Source of the DNA: Cranoglanis bouderius
Lineage: Eukaryota > Chordata > Actinopteri > Siluriformes > Cranoglanididae
Assembly: GCA_023630585.1 (NCBI GenBank)
Contig: CM042540.1
Coordinates: forward strand, 24,036,074-24,100,073
DNA length: 64,000 bases
Direction of reading: 5' to 3'
Shown: piece after piece, positions 10,766 to 23,830 of the stretch
How positions within the stretch are numbered: position 1 is the first letter of the stretch
Layout of the letters: every line of letters starts with the position of its first letter
The notes under the pieces: model-generated
The model's database searches: none
What the model saw: the letters and a program-made list of their open reading frames with translations, nothing else
Told to the model about the DNA's origin: nothing
Position numbers and translations under genes: made by a program

Positions 10766-11335
10766 TTAGTTTTAAAAATATTGCTAGTTTTTATTTTTAT
10801 TTTGTGTTGTATTTTGGTTTTCAATTTTGGTTTCATTTCAATTAGTTGTAATGGTGTATGAATTCTTTTGATTTCATTTTTATCTTTCGCAAATCATTAC
10901 TTTTAGTTTGTATTTACTTTTAGTATTATTTTAGTTTTCAAAAAAAAAATCCCAAATTGGGCGCAGTCTTTTCCTACATATTAATTTTACCATTAGCGCT
11001 CCACTACTACTAAATCGCTGCTGTGCCAAGGAGCTCTAATACACATTACTCTGCAATCTACTGGTCATTTATGATTCAGCAACATTGATGGATCCACTCC
11101 ATTCAACCTCTGTTCTTAAGTCAGACCACCCAACATTTAAAATACAAAAATGTAAGTTTTATCCTCTGAAATTCTATTTAGTTTTCGTTCATATTGCAGG
11201 TGGATGTTATAGATGCAGTTTAATTTTCGTTTATTTGAAAACACATTTGTATTTTTATTTCAGTTAAGGAAAATGTTTTTTCACTGATAGTTTTAGTTTT
11301 TACGGCTTAATTGTCAGATTTGTTGGCCCATTACA
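10766..11335. other. AT-rich repeat-like DNA, class unknown
   Basis: Recurring TTTTAGTTTT and TTTTATTT words suggest an old non-coding repeat, but no ends, target duplication or coding potential are visible. Confidence 0.35.
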
Positions 11336-12324
11336 GACAAACCATTTGGAATATTCAAAATTATTTTCATAAATTTTGTGAGGCTTATTGAAGATGACAT
11401 CTGCCAAATTTGGTGATGTTTGAACAAATTTTTCTAGGAGGAATAGTGAAAAAACAGGTTTTAACAAAATCCAAGATGGTCAACAGGAAGTACATTTCAG
11501 ATGTTGGTGTGCGTTCACTTCAGCATACTCCAGGGAATTATAAGATAAATTAACTGTGAATTTATCAGAAATTCTTTAAATGATATAAGGAAAAAATGAA
11601 AGGTATTACAGTGCTTGACCACAAGGTGGTGCAGTCATGAAACTTCTTCAGTGCATGGTCCTGACGATCCATCTCAAATTTCATGGTGATACGTACATGC
11701 ATTGCTGAGATACTCCCTCACATCCTTTTTTTGGGTTTGTTTTTAATTTACCAGCAAGTTACAGGAGAACAGTTCGAATATCAAAATTCCTTTCATAAGA
11801 TTTGTTCAGATAGGTCTCAAGATGATGTGAACCAAATTTGGTGAAGATTGGACAAAATTTGGAGGTGGAGCAGCAAAAATGGCAGTTAGATGTAAGATGT
11901 ATTTTTTTGTTTGTTTTTTTTTTTTTGTTTGTTTGTTTTTTTTTTATTATTTTATTGTTATATTTGACCAGTAAATGGTGCTGGCACAAAATTTGTTCCA
12001 TAGCCTCAGGTCATGGTCCTGAAGATGAATGCCAAGTTTTGTGTCAGTGCGCAAAGTCTTTGCTGAGATTTACTTCCAAACTAGACCCAAATTTGAACCG
12101 ATGGTGGTGATGGAGCGTTGGCAGCACTTGGCCCAATTTGGTCAGAATGTTCCGTAGACCCTCCCCAATCAGTGTGCCAAATCTCACAACTTTTTACAAG
12201 ATGGTTTTTGGACTGCCATAGACACCCTAGCCAGAAGAAGAAGCAGAAGAATAATAAGAAGAAGAAAACATAAAATAACAAGAGGGTGCCTACGCACTTT
12301 CAGTGCTTGGCCCCCTAATACTAA

Positions 12325-12330
<6 letters not shown>
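11336..12330. repeat. GGGCCC-hairpin repeat family, inverted copy
   Basis: Ends at 12285-12320 with CCTACGCACTTTCAGTGCTT and GGCCCCC, the reverse complement of the unit at 2380-2410. The body contains the same kind of phrases (for example CATGGTGATACGTACATGC, CCAAATTTGGTGA) as the left copy. It is followed by (TAC)n and (TAA)n runs to about 12392, as the left copy is by (ATT)n. Confidence 0.7.
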
Positions 12331-12392
<62 letters not shown>

Positions 12393-12394
<2 letters not shown>

Positions 12395-12848
12395 CTGAAC
12401 AAGCATTTACATTAGCATACCATCTGCTTGTGTTATAATAACAGAAGGTAAAAAAAAGTTTTTCATTTACACAAAGAAAATGAGAAGGCAAAGTCATAAT
12501 TTTATCATTTACTTTACTGTTTTATATTAATTTCTGTACTGTATGTACAGCTATGTATTGTAACAACATATGTATTTTACTATAAGGATATGAATTTAAA
12601 CAATTCTCATTACTAATGAGTAGTTCTTCAGTAGTTAATGGAAATGTGGAACAGTATTGTAAAGTGAAACACACAGAAACTCATTACTAATGACTAAGCA
12701 TTACTAAGTGCTACTGTGTTCTTCAGTAGTTAATGATGTGGAACAGTATTACACATGGTAATTCATCACTAATGTTTCTTATATAAAAGAAAATTATCTA
12801 CAAAAAATGTAAAAGTGTGAATATAGAATATTTGTTACTCAAATCATA
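12393..12848. other. Intron, no feature seen
   Basis: AT-rich DNA with a loosely repeated ACTCATTACTAATGA / GTAGTTAATG motif at about 12600-12780; otherwise nothing. Confidence 0.45.
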
Positions 12849-13937
12849 CAGGTGCATCTCAAAAAAATTAGAATATCATGGAAAAGTTCATTTTTTCCGT
12901 GATTTAATTCAAAAAGTGGAACTTTCATATATTCTAGATTCATTACACATAAAGTGAAATATTTCAAGCCTTTTTTGTTTTATTCTTGATGATTACGGCT
13001 TACAGCTCATGGAAATCAAAAATCCGGTATCTCAAAATAGTAGAATAAAGACTTTATAATACAGAAATGTCGACCTTCTGAAAAGTATGATAATTTATGC
13101 ACTCAATACTTGGTCGAGGCTCCTTTCGCATGGATTACTGCATCAATGCGGCATGGCATGGAGGCAATCAGCCTGTGACACTGCTGAGGTCTTATGGCAG
13201 CCCAGGTTGCTTTGATAGCGGCCTTCAGCTTGTCTAAATTGTTGTCTGGGTTTGGTGTCTCTCATCTTCCTCTTGACAAAATTCAGGTCAGGCGAGTTGG
13301 CTGGCCAATTAAGCACAGTAATACCATGGTCAGTAAACCAGTTACTAGTAGTTTTGGCACCTTGAGCAGGTGCCAAGTCCTGTTGGAATATAGAGGAAAT
13401 ATAGAGGAATATAAAGCTTGTCAGCAGATGGAAGCATGAAGTGCTCTAAAATCTCCTGGTAGATGGCTGCATTGACTCTCGACTTGAGAAAACACAGTGG
13501 ACCAACACCAGCAGATGACATGGGAAACTGACTGTGGAAACTTCACACTGGACTTCAAGCAACTTGGATTCTGTGCCTCTCCACTCTTCCTCCAGACTCT
13601 GGGACCTTGATTTCCAAATGAAATGCAAAATTTACCTTCATCTGAAGAGGACTTTGCACCACTGAGCAACAATGTTTTGGGTAAAAAGGTGTTTTGAGTT
13701 AACTAGCTGATTAGAGCTCTTCTCAGGTCGACATTGCTGTATTATAAATTCTTTATTCTAATATTTTCCATGAGCTGTAAGCCGCTATAATCAAGATTAA
13801 AACAAAAAAAAGGCTTGAAATATTTCACTTTATTTGAAAATTAATCTAGAATATATGAAAGTTCCACTTTTTTAATTCAATTACAGGAAAAAAAAAAGAA
13901 CTTTTCCACGATATTCAAATTTTTTGAGATGCACCTG
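12849..13937 (-). mobile_element. Tc1-like element F2, copy 1, internally deleted
   Basis: Inverted ends CAGGTGCATCTCAAAAAAAT and its near-complement ending CACCTG at 13937 are flanked by TA on both sides. At 1,089 bp it is far shorter than an autonomous copy, since the N-terminal half of the transposase region is gone. Confidence 0.9.
13143..13690 (-). pseudogene. F2 Tc1 transposase remnant
   Basis: The fragments GKFCISFGNQGPRVWRK, CLKSSVKFPQSV and LNWPANSPDLN match the catalytic half of the F2 transposase at 21313-22296. The HTH region, the second catalytic Asp block and the Glu after the PDLN motif are lost or frameshifted. Confidence 0.88.
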
Positions 13938-13999
13938 TACTTTGGTAAACTTTTGTAAGTCAACACTATTTACGGCTACATCCACAGATGCAAGTTAAG

Positions 14000-14832
14000 G
14001 CTTTACTATGCAAAGCAGATTTACTATACATCAACACTGTCCAGAAGCGCCACCGACTTCTCTGGGCTTGTTCTCATCTGAGATGGACAGTAGCACAGTG
14101 GAATCATGTTTAGTGGTCCAACGAGTCAACATTTCAATTAGTTTTTGGACAAAACAGCCGTCGTGTTCTCCGGGCCAAAGAGGAAAAGGACCATGCAAGC
14201 TGTTATCAGCGTCAGGTCCGAAACCCAGCATCTGTCATGGTATGGAGGTGTGTCAGTGCCCATGGCATGGGTAACTTGCACAAAGATGCAGAAAAATATG
14301 TACACATTTTGGAGCAACATGTGCTGCCATCTAGAGCAGGACAACGCCAAACCACATTCTGCCCAGATTACAAGCGCATGGTTGCTTAAGCAGAGAGTGC
14401 GGGTGCTAGCATGGCCTGCCTGCAGTCCTGACCTGTCTCCGATTGAGAATGTGTGGTGCATTATGAAGCTAAAAATAAGGCAATGAATGCCCCGTACAGT
14501 TGCGCAGCTGAAGAAATGCATAATGGCTGAATGGGGGGAAAATTGGTATCTTCATTGCCCAAACGCTTAATAAGTGTTATTAAAAGAAAAGGTGATGTTA
14601 CACAGTGGTAAACAGTCGACTGTCCCAACTTTTTTGGAGTGTGTTGCAGTCATCAGATTTGAAATGAGTGTATATTTTCAAAAATAAAATTCACAAAGTA
14701 AAACATCAAATAATGTGTTAATAATATGTTTACAATATAGTACAGGATGAATTGAATTTTCAAATGACTGTTTTTGTTTCTTTGTTTTGCATTTTCCATA
14801 CTGTCCCAACTTTTTTAGAATTGGGGCTGTAG
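14000..14832 (+). pseudogene. Tc1/mariner element F6, 3' portion with transposase remnant
   Basis: The plus strand encodes EQDNAKPHSAQ (second catalytic Asp) and SPDLSPIENVW (third catalytic block) at about 14330-14455, then a degenerate C-terminus. The right terminal repeat holds two copies of CTGTCCCAACTTTTTT and ends AATTGGGGCTGTAG near 14832. The same 3' region occurs at 53343-53628 and, as an inverted repeat, around 40137-41251. The 5' half is missing. Confidence 0.82.
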
Positions 14833-15739
14833 GTTGTTGTCTATTTCTCACTTTAGATCTTCTCTGGCTGAATAAAAACAACACACTGACCCTGTGCTCC
14901 TCTGACGAGACCTATAATAACTCATAAGTGTTTACATTTTAGAGACTGGGGTATTGGAATAGGTTGAGGTATATTAAAGTAGGAGTTCTCAGGAGGAAGG
15001 TAGGATTTGCTATAGGAAATTAATGTCAGTGTGATCAGTAATTAATAAGTAGTTATTATAAAAGTGCCATAGTTAACTAGTAGTTCTGCAGAAGACATGT
15101 TACAGTGTATGAATTTTCCTTTTTCAGCACAAGGGACCTTGACTTTGTTGCTTTAAAAATTATTCTTACCCAAGAGATGAGCTTCTCAAAGCCTTGTAGG
15201 ATCTGCCTGCTGTCAGGGACTGATGTTGTGGTGACAGTTAGGTCATCCATAAATGCTCTTATTGGTGACTGTTGCACACCTGTTGGGGGACCTCTACATT
15301 CAGTCTCTACTGACTTGACCACCATGTTCATGGCAAGGGCAAAAATAATGATTAAGATGGTGCAGCTTGACTTTGCACCTAGCTTTCCCACTGTACAATG
15401 TCTTACTGGCCTTGCATTCTCACATGGCACTTTGCATTCATGTTGATGTGTTTTTGGTATTGCTGTTGCATTTTCTGATTTGCTGTCATGTTTTTGGTTT
15501 TGCTGTCATGTTTCTGAATTTGCTTTGGTGCTTTTGATTTGTTAATGTGTGTTCCACTTATGGGCCAAGAAATGGACAAAGTATTTTAAGCAAAAGTATG
15601 AAAAAGAAAGAAAAAGGGGGCAGAGGACATTTACAGTACACACCATAGTGAAGTGAACCATTGTGTGATTACAGCTCAGTCCTCCCACCTCAAGCCTACT
15701 GTCTGTGTGTTTGTGTGTATGTGTGTGTGTGTGTGAGAC
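14833..15739. other. mcc intron downstream of exon, no gene seen
   Basis: Mostly AT-rich DNA. A CA/TG run lies at about 15704-15734, touching the exon donor. Open frames at 15077-15446 overlap on both strands and show no family features, so I do not call them. Confidence 0.45.
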
Positions 15740-15883
15740 CTTTGCTACAGGGATGTCATTGCTGCTGCTGCTCAGCTCGCCTGTGCACGGGTTGATGGCT
15801 CGCCCAGCAGGGGTCACGCGACCTGGAATGGACTTCCCCCCACCAGGCTGGACACTCTGTAGATGAATCTGCAGCTCCCGCAA
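15740..15883 (-). CDS. mcc: mcc coding exon (second visible)
   Basis: The 144-bp, phase-0 exon encodes 48 residues: LRELQIHLQSVQ, a Gly/Ser/Pro-rich stretch, then INPCTGELSSSSNDIPVAK. Vertebrate MCC has RELQTRLQSVQ and INPSTGELSTSSSSNDIPIAK at the matching place. The 3' splice site TCTCTCTGTAG|TTG at 15884/15883 follows an excellent pyrimidine tract, while the 5' splice site AAAG|GTCTCA at 15740/15739 is weak beyond the GT and runs straight into (CA)n. The next exon (1769-1858) continues the protein without a gap. Confidence 0.93.
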
Positions 15884-15904
15884 CTACAGAGAGACCGAGC
15901 AAGA

Positions 15905-16483
15905 GAAGAGACAGAGACAATGGGAGACAGAGAAATTCAAGGGAGGAACGACATTTTAGGTTTGAGTCACATTTTAGTAGTGTCCCAGTCTCTATAAACA
16001 TGCCACATGAAACTCATTTCTATGGGGGTATTTTTTGTTGCATTATTTACAAATATAATAACATGAGTTCTGCAGTAAGAAAACAAGATCCACAAATAAA
16101 ATGTAAGTGATTCACAAATATAAAGTGATATTGACAAATAAATACAACAAGGTGCACAAATATTTTTGTAATTCACAAGTATTTGGTTCACAAATATTCT
16201 TTTAAGCAAACAACCTCATTCTCCATTTGTGGACTTGGCTGCATTTATGTGTAGCTTGCATTTAAGCATCACATGGCATTTGTAGAATGGTCAGGATTTT
16301 TTCATGGATTACTGAAACTTTTCTCACTTCAACTCATGCAGTTCAATCCACAAATATGTATTTTTTCACTGGGTCTGCTCTAGCAAATCAGATAGCAATA
16401 CAAATTTTTGCTAAGGTCCACGTTACTCCAGCCACAGTACTCACAGCAGAGACTCTGACATCTGACAAACACCTGACATCACA
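15905..16483. other. mcc intron, no feature seen
   Basis: AT-rich DNA with loosely repeated TTCACAAATAT words at 16090-16200; no mobile-element end or coding signal seen. Confidence 0.45.
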
Positions 16484-17160
16484 CCAAATCAGTTTAATTG
16501 TAAAATTTTACAGACTTTCAGCTGTTTGCAATGAACAAATCAAACAAAAGCAATTGAAATAGTTCAACACAACGAATGCTTCAAGTGGTGTCCCCAAATT
16601 CAACTGTAAATGCAACTTATAATGACTTCTCCAGTTTCAAACTTATTCAGCATTCCTGAGGAATCTTAGCTCATTCCTCATGAGCAATGGCCTCCAGTTC
16701 AGTAACATTCTTGGGGTTTGCTTGCTGCAATCGCCTTCTTCAAATCCCACCAGAGATTTTCTATGGGGTTCAAGTCAGGTGAATGTGATGGCCCTGTTGA
16801 ATCTTCCAGGACTTCTTCTGCAACCAAGCCTTGGTGGAATTTGAGGTATGCTTGGGATCATTGTCCTGTTGGAAGGTCCAATGACACCCAAGCTTCAGCT
16901 TCCTCATAGACAGCAATACATTTTCTCATAGGATTTCCTGATACTTCAGTGAATCCATCTTGCCTTCCACATGCTGCATGTTTCCAGTGCCAGAGGATGC
17001 AAAGGAGCCCCAGAGCATCACCGAGCCACCACCATGCTTGACTGTGGACAGAGTGTTCTTTCTTCATTCTTCTTTCTCCAGACATACCGCTGAACAGGCT
17101 TGGGTAGTAACAGAATACATTTAACACCATTACGTAATCAGGATACAAAAAACTGGTAAC

Positions 17161-17814
17161 CGTTACGTTACACAGACGTGTTGGTCGGAAGAGGGAGTCA
17201 GGATGCATGCGCTGGGGAGACGTCAGTAAATGTAGAAGAGTTTATTATAAACAAAAGTATCCCTACTATGAGCTAAACAAACTGTAATCCAGGCTGTAGT
17301 AAACAAGATTAGTTATCTGGGAAACATCGGAACAAAGCGCACGGTTAAACATCTAAATTCTAACAAACTGAACTATGAATAACAATACTATGAAAAACCA
17401 AGACTATGATTAACTATGACAAACTTATACTACCGCTAAACTAAGATAAACCAAACTAATACTCCGCACCGAAGCGGAAACGGAGTGGCGTATTTAAACA
17501 CAAAGAAAATCACAAACAGCTGAAACTCATGATTACACAGAATGAATTAGACGAACCTGAACCAATAAGAATTAAGGAGGCGGAGAAATGACACAAACCA
17601 AAACATGAGCACATGGGGAAACACAGGAGGCGGAGACATGACATGAACGAAAACAAAAAGCACATGGCAGAGGTAAACACGAGAGTCTTTATGAATGAAA
17701 TGTCCATCGGAGAGTTTTTGAATAGCGCTGGAAAGCGCGCAGTGGAATGCGTAAGTAGTCGAGTCAGCCGCTCGCTAGGCGGGCGACTCAGAGAACGAGA
17801 GGAAAACTCTTACA
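17161..17814 (-). mobile_element. Solo LTR, family A, copy 1
   Basis: A 654-bp insert flanked by GTAAC on both sides (17156-17160, 17815-17819). It matches the copies at 25099-25710, 57155-57860 and the split copy 19986-23042, for example in GAGGGAGTCAGGATGCATGC and ACTCCG...GAAGCGG. On the minus strand AATAAA lies at 17241-17246, giving the LTR a minus-strand transcription sense. The usual outer TG has become CG on one side. Confidence 0.85.
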
Positions 17815-18059
17815 GTAACTGTTATCCATTACAGTTACATCAAAAAACAAAGTAATCAGATTACAGGTACATTTTCTAAAACAATGGTAATACTATCAGG
17901 ATTACTTTTTTTTTCATTTAAAACCAAAGAAATAGTAGTATAGTTCCGATTCTCTCTTGCCAGTCGTGACTCACATAAGCAACCTCCTGGTGCATACACA
18001 AATACATTTTAGTTAATTTGGAAGAAATTAACACAAATTGTTCTCTGAAATTCTTTTGT

Positions 18060-18907
<848 letters not shown>

Positions 18908-20304
18908 ACTTTTGTGATGTAATGTTATCCACATCAGGGACAGTGATATTTTATTTATACATTCATTTATTTACTTTCTTAAAACAAATCTAAACAATGA
19001 ACCTGTTTTTAAGCTCTAAAATAAGCTCTAAATAAAAGTATTTTAGATCATATTGCTTTTCTCTTGACTTTATTTACATATGTGAATACAAAAGTAATCA
19101 GATTACATTACTTTTATATTGTGATACTTGGATTATGTTACTGATTACATTTTTTATGAAGTAATTTGTAACTGTAAGAATACATTTTTAAAGTAACCCT
19201 CCCAACCCTGCCGCTGAACCATCATGCCGAAAAGTTCCAGTTTTGTTTCATCGCTCCACAGAACAGAATCCCAAAACTTCTGTGGCTTATTTATATGATT
19301 TTGAGCCGATTTTCTTGTGCTTTTGGGTCAGTAGTGGTGTCCGTCTTGGAGTTCTGGCATGGAAACCTTCTGCATTTAGTACGCTCCATACTGTGCTCAC
19401 TGAAACCTCAGTGCCTGTTGCCACCAAGTCTTGCTGCAGGTCTTTTGCAGTCACCCGAGGGTTTTTCACAACCTGCCTTCTCAGAAATCTGGTTGCAGCC
19501 GTTGATAGCTTCCTTTTTCTGCCCCGTCCAGGTATTTCATGTATTTTCTGCCCCTAGCCAGTTCAGGTATTTCATGTGTTCCAGCTCCAGCACACCTGGT
19601 GCAACTAATGAAGCCATTGATTAGTTGCATCAAGTGTGCTTGAGACAAATCCTGTTTTGCATATTTGTGCTGTTGTGAGGGATTATATTCAGAGAGTTCA
19701 ATAATTTTGAGACTGGAGAGGTCATTATAAGTTGCATTTTCAGTTGAATTTGGGGAAACCACTTGAAGCATTTGTTGTGTTGAATTATTTCAGTTGCTTT
19801 TGTTTGATTTGTTCATTGCAAACAGCTGAAAGTCTGTAGATTTTGACAATAAACCTGATTTGCAATGGGGGTTGAATAATTTTGATTGCATCTGTATATG
19901 AACTCATTGGACAGCTACTTCTGGGAAGCCTTTCTACAAGATTTTGGAGTGTGTCTGTGGGAATTTGTGACCATTTGTTACCATTTGTTATGTAACACGA
20001 AAGGGGAGCTGGATGCATGTGCATGGGAAAATTCAGTTTAATAGGAACAGAACCAAAAATATTTGGACAGGGGGAAACACAAAGAACCATAAGTATTGGG
20101 ACAGGGGAAATAGGAACACAAAAGCAGGGACCAAAAACAAACAATAATCCAAAGAAGGCAAAAAGTCAAACAATAATCCAACAAGTGCAAACAGTCAACC
20201 AATACAGGTGCATCTCAATAAATTAGAATGTCATGGAAAAGTTCGTTTATTTCAGTAATTCAACTCAAATTGTGAAACTCGTGTATTAAATAAATTCAAT
20301 GCAC

Positions 20305-21080
20305 TGTAATGCCTCAGCACAAGCAGCATGATATAATTCACACAATTATAACCAGAAGAAATAAAACAATGGGCCTTCTCAGCCAGAGAACCCACAAGAA
20401 ACTCTGGACCAAAATGTCTCCACTCAGGGAGCCATAAAACAAGGAATCCACCCCAGACACCCAGGAGCCACTTAAATCCAGCATGTGCATCTGCCTTATC
20501 TCAACCAACACGGCAAGCGTTAAAGGCCTCCTTGACCCAGGGCTGAACCCTGTGTGTGTGCGTGCGTGTGTTTTATATATTACATTAGTTTCTGTGTCAT
20601 AGAATAGTTCAATAAAGTCTCGTCTGTTCTTAAATACGTGTTCTTTTTGCTTACAAGTGTCTATTGCCTTGAATTGCGATTCTGCTACATGCTCTTAGAA
20701 TAATGTGTCACTATGTTTAGGATATTATTGCCGGTGGCCACGGAGGTAATATCTAATGCATAATTGATGAATACACTAGTTTCAACTTATCGCTGGACGA
20801 ATAGTTGATCAGTAATACTAAATTAGTCAAATTTCCCTTTACGAGCTGATCTGTTAATCTCTCTGACATCTTTGGAGGAGAATAAAGATAGCTCGATTTA
20901 ACAACTAATTTTTACTTACGTAAAATGGTGGAGAATATATCAAATTAACCCAAACAGCTAATTTTCACTACATATTCTGGTAGATAATGCGGGCACGCTT
21001 TAAAACTCTTGTCTCCTTTAAAACGGTGCTTTGAATCCAAGCGTGCGCTTTTCTATCATTTTTAAAGCTGATTCGCTACA
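20305..21080 (+). mobile_element. Solo LTR (family B) inside the F2 terminal repeat
   Basis: A 776-bp insert starting TGTAATGCC and ending CGCTACA with GCAC on both sides (20301-20304, 21081-21084). A TTTTATATATTA box near 20570 and AATAAA at about 20610 are in the right order for U3-R-U5 on the plus strand. The 3' part is similar to 44590-45008, including AATAAAGTCTCGTCT and GGTGGAGAAT. Confidence 0.82.
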
Positions 21081-21312
21081 GCACACAGACTGAAGTAGTT
21101 TAAGTCTTTGGTTCTTTTAATTGTGATGATTTTGGCTCGCATTTAACAAAAACCCACCAATTCACTATCTCAACAAATTAGAATACTTCATAAGACCACT
21201 AAAAAAAAACACATTTTTAGTGAATTGTTGGCCTTCTGGAAAGTATTTTCATTTACTGTACATGTACTCAATACTTGGTAGGGGCTCCTTTTGCTTTAAT
21301 TACTGCCTTAAT

Positions 21313-22296
21313 TCAGCGTGGCATGGAGGTGATCAGTTTGTGGCACTGCTGAGGTGGTATGGAAGCCCAGGTTTCTTTGACAGTGGCCTTCAGCTCATCT
21401 GCATTTTTTGGTCTCTTGTTTCTCATTTTCCTCTTGACAATACCCCATAGATTCTCTATGGGGTTCAGGTGTGGTGAGTTTGCTGGCCAGTCAAGCACAC
21501 CAACACCATGGTCATTTAACCAACTTTTGGTGCTTTTGGCAGTGTGGGCAGGTGCCAAATCCTGCTGGAAAATGAAATCAGCATCTTCAGCAGAAGGAAG
21601 CATGAAGTGCTCCAAAATTTCTTGGTAAACGGGTGCAGTGACTTTGGTTTTCAAAAAGCACAATGGACCAACACCAGCAGATGACATTGCACCCCAAATC
21701 ATCACAGACTGTGGAAACTTAACACTGGACTTCAAGCAACTTGGGCTATGAGCTTCTCCACCCTTCCTCCAGACTCTAGGACCTTGGTTTCCAAATGAAA
21801 TACAAAACTTGCTCTCATCTGAAAAGAGGACTTTGGACCACTGGGCAACAGTCCAGTTCTTTTTCTCCTTAGCCCAGGTAAGACGCCTCTGACGTTGTCT
21901 GTGGTTCAGGAGTGGCTTAACAAGAGGAATACGACAACTGTTGCCAAATTCCTTGACACGTCTGTGTGTGGTGGCTCTTGATGCCTTGAACCCAGCCTCA
22001 GTCCATTCCTTGTGAAGTTCACTCAAATTCTTGAATCGATTTTGCTTGACAATCATCATAAGGCTGCGGTTCTCTCGGTTGGTTGTGCATCTTTTTCTTC
22101 CACACTTTTTCCTTCCACTCAACTTTCTGTTAACATGCTTGGATACAGCACTCTGTGAACAGCCAGCTTCTTTGGCAATGAATGTTTGTGGCTTACCCTC
22201 CATGTGAAGGGTGTCAATGATTGTCTTCTGGACAACTGTCAGATCAGCAGTCTTCCCCATGATTGTGTAGCCTAGTGAACCAAACTGAGAGACCAT
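21313..22296 (-). CDS. F2 Tc1-like transposase, nearly intact
   Basis: A single open frame of 327 residues. The more likely start is the internal Met at 22260 (MGKTADLTVVQKT). The N-terminal HTH is IAKEAGCSQSAVSKHVNRKL, followed by a basic hinge, then the DDE catalytic domain with VLFSDESKF (first Asp), FQQDLAPAHT (second Asp) and SPHLNPIENLW (Glu; the usual PDLN Asp is His). The catalytic triad itself is kept. A TGA after SMPR removes about 15 C-terminal residues that continue in frame to a second stop (AVIKAKGAPTKY). The protein would bind its terminal repeats in the nucleus and move the element by cut and paste. One stop from full length suggests recent death or residual function. Confidence 0.92.
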   Translation of the reverse strand: MVSQFGSLGYTIMGKTADLTVVQKTIIDTLHMEGKPQTFIAKEAGCSQSAVSKHVNRKLSGRKKCGRKRCTTNRENRSLMMIVKQNRFKNLSELHKEWTEAGFKASRATTHRRVKEFGNSCRIPLVKPLLNHRQRQRRLTWAKEKKNWTVAQWSKVLFSDESKFCISFGNQGPRVWRKGGEAHSPSCLKSSVKFPQSVMIWGAMSSAGVGPLCFLKTKVTAPVYQEILEHFMLPSAEDADFIFQQDLAPAHTAKSTKSWLNDHGVGVLDWPANSPHLNPIENLWGIVKRKMRNKRPKNADELKATVKETWASIPPQQCHKLITSMPR

Positions 22297-23830
22297 TTCG
22301 AAGGCTCAGGAAACCTTTGCAGGTGTTTTGAGTTGATTAGCTGATTGGCATGTCACCATATTCTAATTTGTTGAGATAGTGAATTGGTGGGTTTTTGTTA
22401 AATGTGAGCCAAAATCATCACAATTAAAAGAACCAAAGACTTAAACTACTTCAGTCTGTGTGCATTGAATTTATTTAATACACGAGTTTCACAATTTGAG
22501 TTGAATTACTGAAATAAATGAACTTTTCCACGACATTCTAATTTATTGAGATGCACCTGTACTCCAAAGAATGTCGAGGTAATAATCCACAAGGTGGCGA
22601 GGCATTAATCCACATGACAGCGCGGCGATAGTCCACAGTATCGCGAGGCGAGAATCCACAGTCCATGAAACGAGAGATGAGACCAAATGCAAAGAAACCT
22701 GCATACACTAGCATACGGTTCAGCTCTAATTCAATTCACTTACTTACTTAATACTCCGCGTTGAGGCGGTGAAACAAAAAGGTTTAAATAAGGAGAGAAA
22801 ACAGGAGGTAAATGTAAAACACCTGAAACTCATAATTACACAATGAAGGAAAAACCAATGAAGGAACAAGGGCGGAGACATGATGTCAAACAAAAACAAA
22901 AGAGCACATGGCGGGGGAAACAAACTGATAGTCTTCCACGGCGGTACGGAGAATGGAATGCGGAAGTGTTTGCACAGCGAACGACTCCGGGAATCAGCCG
23001 CTCGCTTAGTGAGCGACTCCGCGTGCGAGGGTTTCTCGAACACCTTTCAGACAAAAACTATTTTGTAAGATGAGGCACAAATGTTTGATAAGAAGGCCTG
23101 GCTTGTAATCGACGTTCCAATGTATCCCAAATATGTTAAAGGGTTGAAGCCTTAGCATTAACAGTATTCAGTATCCCTCCAGTGGAACTAAGGGGCCTAG
23201 CCCATGTTTCATGACTGAATCTTGGCCCAGCTTAAGCTGCTGGACAGATAGCCTCACACTTGCCTAAAGAAAATTCTGGTATAAAGTGGAGTTCATCATT
23301 GTCTCAATAACTGCAAGTTTCCCACGTCCTGTGGCTGCAAAACAAGCCCAAATCATCACCTCTCCACCAGCATGCTTGACAATTGGTTTTAGGTGTTTGT
23401 GGTGATATGCTGTGTTTGAAATCTGTTGTGTTTTGTTTTGTTTTTGTCACCTGAGGTTACTTATTTGTTTACAGAAGATGGTGAGGACCACATAGGGTTA
23501 TTTAGGGTTATTTAGGCCCTGATAAATAAAAGCATAGAATTGAAGGAGGTTGTACTTTCTTTTCCCCATGACTGTACAGTTGACTGGGGCAGATCTAGAA
23601 GGGCAGAAATTTCATGAAGTGACTTGTGGCAAAGGTGGCTTCCTATTATAGTGCCACATTTAAAGTCACTGAGCTCTTTGGTATTACCCATTCTACTGCC
23701 ACTGTTTGTCTATTGAGATTGCACCTATTAGCAATTGGTATGGCTGAAACACCTGAATTCAATCATTAGGTTATTTCAGCTAGTTATTGTAATTAACAGT
23801 GTATGAGGCTAAATCAGCACACTAGGTTTT

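Larger units (their letters stand above)
20205..22559 (-). mobile_element. Tc1-like element F2, copy 2, nearly complete
   Basis: Inverted ends CAGGTGCATCTCAATAAATT and complement are flanked by TA at 20203-20204 and 22560-22561. The inverted repeats extend over about 190 bases, interrupted on the left by a 776-bp LTR. Without that insertion the element is about 1.58 kb, the normal size for a full Tc1-like copy. Confidence 0.93.
19986..23042 (-). mobile_element. Solo LTR, family A, copy 2, split by F2 Tc1
   Basis: Left part 19986-20202 and right part 22562-23042 together give a normal-sized family-A LTR. Flanks are CCATT and CCTTT, a 5-base duplication with one change. The polyadenylation signal on the minus strand is the ATTAAA variant at about 20039. 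The interruption is the F2 Tc1 element with TA duplication. Confidence 0.8.
19895..23830 (-). mobile_element. Old Tc1-like remnant F9, split by LTR family A
   Basis: Left part 19895-19985 and right part 23047-23830 look like one degenerate Tc1-type element. The right part includes GGAACTAAGGGGCCTAGCCC and AAATCATCACCTCTCCACCA, the minus-strand equivalents of transposase segments, and ends near a degenerate terminal sequence. No frame longer than a few residues survives, so family assignment is tentative. Confidence 0.5.

Noticed and set aside
12184..12402. Leucine/valine-rich frame resembling a membrane segment
   Set aside because: Produced by TAA/TAC/GAA trinucleotide runs in a repeat tail.
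15077..15446. Two overlapping frames of 113-117 codons on opposite strands
   Set aside because: No family features, no splice context consistent with MCC, and not supported by neighbouring elements.
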